A stretch of DNA of 64,000 bases, taken from NCBI RefSeq assembly GCF_023159225.1, contig NC_063170.1, positions 26,934,301 to 26,998,300 of the forward strand, given 5' to 3'. Numbering within the stretch: position 1 is the stretch's first letter; each line of letters starts with the position of its first letter. This document shows, piece by piece, positions 55,791 to 64,000 of this stretch. The notes beneath the pieces were generated by a model. That model did no database searches. It was not told the origin of the DNA and saw only the letters and a program-made list of their open reading frames with translations. Both the position numbers and the translations under genes were made by a program. The stretch comes from Perognathus longimembris pacificus. Lineage: Eukaryota; Chordata; Mammalia; Rodentia; Heteromyidae.

Positions 55791-55805
55791 TCTGCTTTGT
55801 CTCTT

Positions 55806-56016
55806 TTTTTTTTTTTTTTTTTTTGGCCAGTCCTGGGCCTTGGACTCTGGGCCTGAGCACTGTCCCTGGCTTCTTCCCGCTCAAGGCTAGCACTCTGCCA
55901 CTTGAGCCACAGCGCCACTTCTGGCCATTTTCTGTATATGTGGTGCTGGGGAATCAAACCTAGGGCCTCGTGTATCCGAGGCAGGCACTCTTGCCACTAG
56001 GCTATATCCCCAGCCC
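55806..56016 (-). mobile_element. IDL-Geo SINE, minus strand, with target repeat
   Basis: Poly-T, antisense Geo 'ggccagtcctgggccttgga' through 'cttgagccacagcgccactt', antisense ID arm 'gtggtgctggggaatcaaac' ending 'ggctatatccccagccc'. Flanked by ttgtctctt at 55797-55805 and 56017-56025. Confidence 0.93.
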
Positions 56017-56025
56017 TTGTCTCTT

Positions 56026-56619
56026 CTTAAACAGCTTGTCTGCTCTGGTCCATCCAGGAAGAAACTACCAGTACTGCAAATTCCATTCTAGAAGCAACAG
56101 GAAAACATATTTTCAAAGCCAAGTTTTCTCCTTTACCTGCCAGGTTGACTTTATGCTGTGTCTCAAGGAGATGTCCTCCATTAAGAATATTTTTTGCCTC
56201 ATACCAGTCTCTATCTTTATTAATTCATTCTCTAACTCATTTTCAACACAGAATGGAAAGCCTGGCTTTTAAATAACACATGCTTTAAGTTCCCTATGGC
56301 CTGGATCAATATTTACACCTGTTCCATCCAAACTAGCAGCTTGTATCCTTCCCACCTCTGACTACTTGCTCTTATTGCAAGTCTGCAGACCAAGCCAGCT
56401 TGTGAGGCTTTGCTTGAACTTCTCGGTCAGGACTGACCACTCACTCAGGCACATTTCATCTCCTCCTGGCATGGAAGTGCTCTGCAAGGATGTGCTTCGT
56501 GAGAACTTTGAAGCCTCAATGCATTCTGAGTGGTGAAGATACAGGCAGCCAAGGTGGGATGCAGGCATGTGCTGGGCAGAAAAGGAGCAGAGACTATTTG
56601 GGGAGTTGCTCACACAATG
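56026..56619. other. Unique non-coding DNA
   Basis: No repeats recognised. The 100-codon plus frame at 55970-56272 starts inside a SINE and is not a gene. Confidence 0.5.

Positions 56620-56707
<88 letters not shown>
56620..56707 (+). repeat. (CT)n microsatellite
   Basis: About 44 CT units with one TT slip at 56639-56641. Polypyrimidine and triplex-prone. Sits at the tail of the minus-strand SINE that follows. Confidence 0.98.
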
Positions 56708-56709
<2 letters not shown>

Positions 56710-56940
56710 AGTTGTGGGGCTTGAACCAGGGCCTGGGTGCTGTCCCTAAGCTTTGTTTGCTCAAGGCCAGAGCTCTACCACTTTGAGCCACAATTCCACT
56801 TTTGATCTGGGCATGGTTAATTCGAGATAAGAGTCTCATGGGCTTTCCTTCTCCAACTGACTTCTTCAAACCATGATCTTTACATCTCAGCCTCCTGAGT
56901 CTCGAGCTAGGATGACATGTGAGCTACCAGCACTTGGCTT
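56708..56940 (-). mobile_element. 7SL-left/Geo-right SINE, minus strand
   Basis: 'ggggcttgaaccagggcctg', 'agctctaccactttgagcca', 'ggttaattcgagataaga' linker, 7SL-like arm with 'ctcagcctcctgagtctcga'. Confidence 0.88.
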
Positions 56941-57719
56941 TGCCCAAACAATACTTCCCACACAATAGGAACATCATATCAAGTACCCAGATGGCAAGAT
57001 AGGTGGTAGTTGATGTTCTGCATGTGATGCATTCTTGTGGTCACAGCAGCCAACCTCTTGCTCTTGTGGTGGCTTTGGTGGGATCAACCAATCCCTTCTC
57101 CCAATGCCAGAATTAACTGATTTAATTGGAGTGTTGGGATTTCTTTGGGGAGGATGGGAGATCAATTGAAATCAACAAGAATTAACACAGGGATTGTAAA
57201 TGGAAGCATTCAGAATGCATTGCCCTTCCCTTTGAAGAGATTCAGCCGGTGGGAAGATGGCACGGAGTTACTGGTAACCACACTACTTGTAACACAGGAG
57301 CATAGCAACCAGCAACTTCAGAACAAATCTGGTGAGGCAAGAAGGGGAGATGGCCTAGTTTAAACACCCTGATTCAGTAGAGCCTCAAAATAGGTCCTCT
57401 ACTTGATGCTCAGTGGTGGAGCCAATGCTGGCTGTTTTCTTTGTAAGCCAGTTTGAATTGGGTCCTATCTCTTCAGCCAAAATAGGCTATATTAATCCAC
57501 TGCTAGTCCCCCTCGGAGCTGCACAAAGCAGCCTCTGCATGTATTGCAGCCACACTGCCCTATTCCTCCCTTGTGGATTTTTCCAGTCCGGCTCTGGAAG
57601 CTGCCTTTTCAGAGAATGCTTTTCTGCATTCCCATTTTGCCTGGGAAAGCAGCTATTCAGTCTGCAGATCTCAGCATAGATAATATGACTACTGGACAAA
57701 GGCAAGCCCTCCTACCACA

Positions 57720-57721
<2 letters not shown>
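56941..57721. other. Unique non-coding DNA
   Basis: Nothing recognised. Confidence 0.5.

Positions 57722-57765
<44 letters not shown>
57722..57765 (+). repeat. (AC)n microsatellite
   Basis: 22 AC units. Confidence 0.98.
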
Positions 57766-57767
<2 letters not shown>

Positions 57768-57849
57768 CAAATAGTTTCCTTTAGGGCATTTAGCACAATT
57801 TGTAATGATGCACTCATTACAGTAGTTTTCTAGTTTCTAAGTAGATTGT

Positions 57850-57920
57850 TTCTTAGTAGGCCCCTGGCCCCTGGCATAGTGCCTGACAAATTGTGGGTTC
57901 TCAAAAAATCTTTATTGGAA
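57850..57920 (+). repeat. MIR 3' fragment
   Basis: 'ggcatagtgcctgacaaatt' followed by 'gggttctcaaaaaatcttta' resembles the MIR 3' end. Confidence 0.5.
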
Positions 57921-58621
57921 ATCCATATAAGCAAAGCCAATGTTTTCTCCCTTTGTGAGCTCCACAAAGTATTGAGAAACATTGGATAACATTGGAATAA
58001 CAGAAGTTAGTGGGTGTCTCATCATCAAATATTCAAAAGATAATCAATCATTGTGATGGAGGAAGTTGTGTTTCTGTTTCCTTTTCAGGACAGGTCTTTA
58101 TACCACAGGGATAGTTGCCAGGAAGCAGGCAATTGACTCAGGATGAGCAATGTCTTGATCCCTTTCCAGCCTGGGCAGTTCATTTCTCATCGCTCTGGAA
58201 CCTGGGTGGTCCAATATCAAGGTGCTGGCATTTGGAGAGGGCTTTTGCTGTGCCACCCCATGGCCAAAGGCAAGAAAATACAAGAGACCAAGAGTCCATG
58301 TTCACAGCCTCAAATCCTTTTAGAATCCATATTGATGTACTGAACACCCATGTACTTCTGGACACAATTGCATTGGAGATTTTATGGTTCGGGTGAATGC
58401 TGCCAAGCTTATATATAGCTCATATTCTGAGAGCAGTGTTCAAGCTGTACCTGCTCTACTTGCTCTAGCTGACCCAGGGGCACTATGCTAGAATTAGGGA
58501 AGCAGAGTCCTAAGACAGCTCTGGTAAGCAAAGGCTGAGATTTCTCTGGCACCTTTCTGCCCTGAAGGCACTAGCTTGTTTCAAAGCCCTCTGAAATGTC
58601 TTCAGGGCCTTTGTTCCCATT
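57921..58621. other. Unique non-coding DNA
   Basis: Several overlapping frames on both strands around 58098-58396 without domains. Confidence 0.5.
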
Positions 58622-58765
58622 GCCTTTTTTTTTTCTTTTGAAGTAGGGTCTCATGATGTGGCTCAGGTTGGCCTTGAACTTGCTGTACAGTTCAGGCTTG
58701 TTTCACAAAAATCCTCCCACCTCTAGATGTTAGGGTCAAAGACATGTATCACTGTGTCCATCTTT
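58622..58765 (-). mobile_element. B1-like SINE monomer, minus strand
   Basis: 'gaagtagggtctcatgatgt', 'ggttggccttgaacttgctg', then a short extra segment and 'gacatgtatcactgtgtcca'. Confidence 0.75.
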
Positions 58766-59439
58766 TCCCAGGGTCTTGATGAATGAAACCTGGCTACCTT
58801 CTATCCATGTTCACATCTGTAGCAAATAGTCAATTGGTCGTCACCTAGTGTTCTCTCCCAAATATGGTTTTCTGTTCTTCAGATGGTCAGACTGAAAGTT
58901 TTCAAAATCTTTTCTTTTTGTTTCCCTTTAATTATAAATTCCATCTTAAAACATTTCTCTGCTCTTATTTTATTGTTATTGTGGAAAAAAGAAATGATCA
59001 AACCACCTTGAATGCCTTGTTACTTAAATATTTTTCCCCAGATGTCTCAGTTCATCTTGTTTCTGTTCTGCCTTCCACATAGTCCTAGAACACAGGGGAC
59101 AATCCCAGAGTTATGTGAGACTGTAATAAATATGGGTTCTTTAAAGATGCTCCAACAGCTAATTGCTTCCTCCTTTCCATCTGTGACAACAGCAGAACCG
59201 CCTTTACTGTCATCTGATCATGACCACTTAAGCAATCCCTAAAAAGATCTAGTCTTCCCAGAGTTTTGTCTCCTGATCCCTCACCAGAATCACACTAATG
59301 CTTCAGTCCTGACAATCAAGGCCTTTTCTAACCTGCTGCTCCAAACTCTTTCTGTTCAAAACTACTTTCCTATTTCTTGTCTCACTTCTTGATACCCACT
59401 TTCTTGTCTGAGTCCATGTTTTTGGTGCTATACTTAGCA
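58766..59439. other. Unique non-coding DNA
   Basis: Nothing recognised. Confidence 0.5.
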
Positions 59440-59590
59440 TATGTAAGGCTGAGAAATTTATGAAGAGACGATATTTATTCTTGCAGTTTTGGAGGCTGGG
59501 AAGTATAAGATCAGGGGTCTCCCATCAGGCAAAGGCTTTCTTGCTGCCTCGTCCTATGGCAGAAAGGCTTTCAGATGATGGATTCGATGT
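59440..59590 (-). mobile_element. MaLR LTR fragment, minus strand
   Basis: 'atatttattcttgcagtttt', 'ggaggctgggaagtataaga', 'tttcttgctgcctcgtccta' match the antisense MaLR 3' portion. Confidence 0.65.
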
Positions 59591-60002
59591 AGGATTTTAT
59601 ATATTTGCAATAATTTTCACAGAAACTTTTTATGTGCATGTCCTATATTTGCAAAAGTCAGAATTAGAAAGATTATATTTTAGCACTTTATTCGCATTTG
59701 GTAACTGTCCAACACTACAGGCTCTGTGGTAAGATTTTGTACATATGTATGCACTTTGATCATACTTTGAGTCCTTCTCATTTCCCTGTCTTATTGCCCC
59801 ACTGCCTTCCTTTGACACATTTCTTTTTCTCTACTTTTATGCCTTTTTTTCTAGAGAGAAAATATGTGATCCCCATCTGAGTTTGGCTTATTTTGCTTAA
59901 CATGATGCTCTCCAGTTCCATCCATTTCTGCAAATGATGTGATTAAATTCTTCTTTGTGGCTGAATAAAAATCCTTTATGGATATAAGCCACATTTTGTT
60001 TA

Positions 60003-60103
60003 GAGTCAGTTTCACTCTGCAACCTAAGCTGGCCTAGAATTTATGATCCTTCTGCCTCAGTCTCTTGAGTTACTGGGATTATAGGCATCATGCTCAGACT
60101 TAA
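60003..60103 (-). mobile_element. B1-like SINE in old L1, minus strand
   Basis: 'gtttcactctgcaacctaag', 'ctggcctagaatttatgatc', 'gttactgggattataggcat'. Confidence 0.75.
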
Positions 60104-60424
60104 ACCAATTTTCTTTATCCATTCTTCCATAAGTTGGCTATTGTGAATACAGAAGTCATAAATGTGTTTATATGGGTATATCCATTGCATCTCTGTTGAG
60201 TTTGGTGATTCCTTTGGGCATGTATCCAAAAGTAGTATAGCAAGATCATATGGTAGTTCTATTTTCGTTTTTTTGAGGAAACTTCATAATAATTTCTATA
60301 GTAGCTGAAGCCATTTACATTTCTACTAATAGCCTATAAGCATTTCTTTTCTCCAGATATCCTCAGCATTGGATTTCTTGATGGTAGCCACTATGCCTGG
60401 GGAGAAATATAAGCTTAATGTAGT

Positions 60425-60640
60425 TTATTATTTTTCTGTACTGAGGTTTGAACTCAAGGCCTCATGCTTGATTGGCTCGCTTGCTCAGCTGGCACTTTCT
60501 CACCCAAGCTACACCTCTAGTTTTGGAGATGAAGTCTCTTGGTTTTTTTTTTTCTGCTTAAGCTGGCTTCAACCATGATCCTCCTAAAATCAGCCTACTG
60601 AGTAGCTAGGAATATAGGCATATATATTGCACCCTGGCTG
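60425..60640 (-). mobile_element. ID/Geo- and 7SL-like SINE in old L1, minus strand
   Basis: 'ctgaggtttgaactcaaggc', 'ctcacccaagctacacctct', then 'catgatcctcctaaaatcag' and 'gagtagctaggaatataggc'. Confidence 0.72.
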
Positions 60641-60745
60641 CAATGTAGTTCTGATTTTCACTTTCATGATGGCTAAGGATGCTGAGCATTTTTTCATGTA
60701 CTTGAATTACAAACTTCTTTTGAACATATAGACTCTTTGTCTCAT

Positions 60746-61799
60746 GGAATCGTTCAAGGTGCATCAAACAGATCTACCTCGAGACAATCCTCTTCTCTGT
60801 GGTGTGACTTCAGTGTGTGGGCTCTGCTAGAATGGCCCTGTGAGCAGGCCATATGAACAGCCTCATCTACAGTACAAGTTCCCTTTCACTCATTCCTTAT
60901 GCTACTTCTACAGGGTGCCTTTTCAAGTAACACTTGGACAGTGTCTTCACAGCCTTCTGAGTGGTCTTACCATGGTCAGCAAACCACAGGGGGTAATAGT
61001 CACCTTATAGCTTGGAAACAGGATTTTTGATGACAGACATTGCTACCAAGGACAGACTGGCTGGCAAACACCTAGTATGCTGGCTTCCTCCAAGTCCTTG
61101 CTACTTCCACACAGATGACTATAATGAGATAAATTACTTTTTCGGCAGTATAAACATGACTGTAAACAATACAGTGAGTAAATAACATGATTTTCAGAAG
61201 AAGAGAAAGTACTAGCATTCAATACATTTATATTGATATGAAGTCACATTGGCCTGAGGGAGGTGAGGGCCTGTGCCTAGGCTTTCCATCCCTGGGAAAT
61301 GAACCTCAGGGCAGAGACCCTGCCGATGCCCCAGTGTGCCTAAGGACATATCTCTGCTCTGCTCTACATTTGGCCCTGCGAAAAGTAAAGTGAGAGTCCT
61401 GCTAAAAAGAGTTAGCTTTCTTTAGAAAAAATGGTCTTCTGGGGCTCTAGTCTCCCATTAGAGGGTTCAACTCCCTGCCTGTCTTTCCTTGGGCTATGAA
61501 GTCTTACATCAAGCATTTTGCCTCTCTAGGATTCTTTTATGACTGCTGATAGGAAAGAATTACTTCCACTCAGGCACTCCTTCAGTGAAGCTGTAAGGGT
61601 CTGATGACAAAATTGGAACTACCTTGGCAGTCATAATGTCCTAGATACACTGGGTAATCTGTCTTTCCTGGTGGCCCTTTGCCATCTTCATTCTTCCCCC
61701 TGCAATGAAGGCCTTCCCAATCTAAACTTGCCTTCAAGCCCTTGGATTAAATTTTCCCAGAGTGGAAACTGCAGAAAGGAGTATGGTTGGAAGAACATA
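60746..61799. other. Unique non-coding DNA
   Basis: No repeat or gene recognised. Confidence 0.5.
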
Positions 61800-61960
61800 G
61801 AACACAGTAACATCAACATTATCAAATATTTATTAAACACATTACAAATTGACCTTGTGATAAACCATTTACATCAATTATTTTATTTAATTCTTGCAGC
61901 CACATTGGAAACATATGTCACTAATATACAGATGATTAGATACAGGCTGGTGTGGGTAGA
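61800..61960 (-). repeat. MIR SINE fragment, minus strand
   Basis: 'aaatatttattaaacacatt', 'tcaattattttatttaattc', 'ttgcagccacattggaaaca' fit antisense MIR. Confidence 0.5.
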
Positions 61961-62454
61961 AAAATGAAATGGGCCCTTTGAGAAGGCCAGGTTCACACAA
62001 AGAGCCTCACTGGACAAACTATAGTTCAGCCAAGAAACAAACCAGAATTGTGGCATGAACACTGTGGATGGACATCAGAGAGAAAAAAGCATGTGTCCAC
62101 TTTTTGGTTTGGTCCCCTTACCTGTAAAATGGGGTTACTATTCTTTACTCTTATGGTTATGGGGACTAGTGGATAAATAAATGCACATGAAAAGCTTAGA
62201 ATGTCTAGGTCAGTAAGTGGCTCATGTTAACATTGACTAAGGAACCCATAGTCTTGGTGGGTCAACACCACAGGAAGTAGTGGACAGGCCACTAAACCGC
62301 TCAAATGAGCTGGCAGCCAGAGTAAGATAAGGAAAAAATATCCAGGGTGGGGCAGAAAGAATTTTCTGGAAGTTGTAGTATTTCAGGTAGGCCATCTTCC
62401 TTTCATGCATTCCTTTGCAGATCTCAGACCACATGGGAGCCGTTCAAGAGATTG
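61961..62454. other. Unique non-coding DNA
   Basis: Nothing recognised; a weak MIR-like string lies near 62105-62160. Confidence 0.45.
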
Positions 62455-62945
62455 TTCTTTAAAATCACATGGTTAAGTGAAGTAAGTCAGGCCCAGAGAG
62501 GCAAAGGATGAATGCTTTCTCTCACATGTAGAAGCTAGACGAAGGTATACATGTACAAGAAGACACATATGAGGTTTTAGACAAATGTATTAACCATAAT
62601 ATGGTATTTGCAGGGGTGAATTCAAACGGTATAATTATTTAGAGAAACAAACTCACAGACCAATAAAATGAATACCAGGAAACAGGTACAGAAACAGATG
62701 TAGAGGAGGTTGAGGGGAAGAAGGGAGACAAATGGAGGGAGGGATGGGGAGAATGCAGTCATAATAGTCAATGCATATCCTATGAAATTAAGAAATTAGA
62801 GGAAGTGGTTGGGTTAGGAGAGATGGGGGAAATGCTGAAAGGGGTGACATTGATCAAGACACACTGTATTCATAATTGAGTTTGTTGAATGGGAATTCCT
62901 TTGTACAACTATTTATCGGTAATACAAATATAACTTCAAAAACAA
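62455..62945 (+). mobile_element. L1 ORF2 tail plus 3' UTR
   Basis: Starts near the ORF2 end 'ggttaagtgaagtaagtcag', 'aatgctttctctcacatgta', a GGGAGGGATGGGG tract near 62735, 'aaaggggtgacattgatcaa', 'cctttgtacaactatttatc'. Same family as 20910-21545. Confidence 0.85.
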
Positions 62946-62984
62946 AACAGCGAGTGCATCTCTCTAATTTTCTGGTAGTGGATT

Positions 62985-63150
62985 CTGACTCTGCATGACC
63001 TTGTTCAGGTCATTCAAAACTTTGTTTGTTGTCAGTTTCTAAAGCTGTAACACAAGGGTTGTTAGGAGACTTGGTGAGACAGAATGTGCATGGCATTTAG
63101 CATGGTACCTATTTTTCACTAAATGTTTGATAAATGCTGCATATTTCTGA
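62985..63150 (+). repeat. MIR SINE, plus strand
   Basis: 'gaccttgttcaggtcattca', 'gtcagtttctaaagctgtaa', 'cacaagggttgttaggagac', 'gtttgataaatgctgcatat'. Confidence 0.7.
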
Positions 63151-63351
63151 TTATTAAGTAGAGGGCATAAACAACAAATAAAAATGAATTCTGAAGCCGA
63201 ATCAGGATCAGCATAGATTTAAGCATTCAGGTATTTGAAAACAGCTATATCATTTTGCGGATTCCTTTCCACTACAACCCAGCTGTTTAGAAATGCTCAC
63301 ATATATAGATACATGTCAAGACCAATTCAGAGAAGTGACCGAATCTGGCCC

Positions 63352-63547
63352 GGTGCTTAGCTTACCATTTTCACTCATAGCTGGTGCCGACCACTTGAAC
63401 CACAGCTCCATTTTTTGCTTTGGGCTGGTTAGTTGCTGGTGAGAGCTTCTTGGATTTGTCTGCTTGAGCTGGCGTTGAGTCCATGTCTTCAGATCCTAGG
63501 CTCCTGAGTAGGTAGGATGACAGATGTGAGCCACCAGCACCCAGCTA
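63352..63547 (-). mobile_element. 7SL-left/Geo-right SINE, minus strand
   Basis: 'gaccacttgaaccacagctc', 'ggttagttgctggtgaga', then 'agatcctaggctcctgagta' and 'gtgagccaccagcacccagc'. The Geo arm is truncated at its end. Confidence 0.82.
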
Positions 63548-63902
63548 AAGGAGAACTTCCAAGCATATTGTTGATTTAGGGAATGATTTAATCTACAGAT
63601 CTCAGGGTTAAGATTCAGCTTTGATGTGACTTTAATTATCTATGTTTTGCCCAACAGAATCCTGAGGGCTGTGTATCTAAAGGAGCAGAGTTAGACCATG
63701 TATTTAGAAAGAGCTCTTTCAAGGAGCTTATTCAAGGAAAGAGCCAGGGAGTCCTCTGCCTCTCCAAAGTCACTTACTCAGGACAAATGTTGGCCATGGC
63801 CCACTCTGTCCTTGTGTTGCCGGAGCAGTCCTGCTCAAGTTAATGTGCCTGCTAAGGCAGAAATTCTACAGCTTCACCTCTGTAATCAAAACCCAATGTT
63901 AA
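63548..63902. other. Unique non-coding DNA
   Basis: An 84-codon plus frame at 63698-63952 runs into the SINE that follows and has no domain. Confidence 0.5.
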
Positions 63903-64000
63903 TCCAGGCACCGCTGGCTTACACCTGTAATCCTACCTTCTTGGGAGACTGAGATCCACAAGATAGCAGTTCAAGGCCATCCCTGGAGGAAAAGGTCACT
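63903..64000 (+). mobile_element. 7SL-derived SINE, cut by the window end
   Basis: 'ccaggcaccgctggcttaca', 'cctgtaatcctaccttcttg', 'gcagttcaaggccatccctg'; the right arm lies beyond the window. Confidence 0.85.

Larger units (their letters stand above)
59720..60745 (-). mobile_element. Old L1 3' UTR and ORF2 end, minus strand
   Basis: 'ggcttattttgcttaacatg', 'ctccagttccatccatttct', 'gctattgtgaatacagaagt', 'gatcatatggtagttctatt', 'cattttttcatgtacttgaa' follow the antisense L1 order, like 195-1100. Two SINEs interrupt it. Confidence 0.85.

Overview
This window looks like non-coding DNA from a rodent nuclear genome, most likely from the superfamily Geomyoidea (kangaroo rats, pocket mice, pocket gophers). 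The pointer is a dimeric SINE present in six copies. Its left half resembles a tRNA-Ala/ID element and its right half is a second, different monomer. This matches my recollection of the IDL-Geo SINE described as restricted to Geomyoidea; I cannot check species from here. I found no protein-coding exon I can support. The open frames of 60 to 174 codons fall in simple repeats, in SINE/L1/LTR sequence, or in unique DNA at lengths expected by chance. There is no bacterial-type operon, phage, CRISPR array or tRNA/rRNA gene.

Layout: 195-3908 is an ancient minus-strand LINE-1 carrying several SINEs. 3909-9387 is unique DNA with a GAA/TTC tract, three IDL-Geo copies (one in the old L1, two here) and an MLT1-like LTR. 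9388-10102 is an ID element followed by two head-to-tail L1 3' ends inside one pair of target-site repeats. 10103-19001 is unique DNA with 7SL-type SINEs, three MaLR-type LTRs, a MIR and an old L1 tail. 19002-19414 is a solo endogenous retrovirus LTR with an intact 4-bp target duplication, followed by a unique, CpG-bearing stretch. 20910-35660 holds several L1 3' ends, SINEs, an MLT1 split by a SINE, and large microsatellites. 37183-38412 is a complex L1 copy with 209-bp inverted arms. 38700-49350 is mostly unique with MLT1 LTRs, a TTCC tract and SINEs. 49353-55380 is dominated by minus-strand L1 3' ends and also holds a 13-bp perfect hairpin and a 59-bp minisatellite. 55630-64000 has SINEs, a long CT tract, an old minus-strand L1 and a plus-strand L1 tail.

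What works together here is the retroposon community. L1 supplies the machinery, and ID, 7SL-derived and Geo-containing SINEs are its clients, as shown by A-rich tails and target-site repeats. The most interesting signals are: (i) a right-hand 'Geo' module shared by two SINE types that itself resembles an ID/tRNA monomer with an insertion; (ii) the rearranged L1 at 37183-38412 with a 209-bp segment X absent from ordinary L1 ends and a 15-nt inverted copy of its own 3' junction; (iii) two cases of tandem L1 3' termini; (iv) a few unique stretches that may be conserved regulatory DNA. Family names come from consensus sequences I remember, not from a database search.
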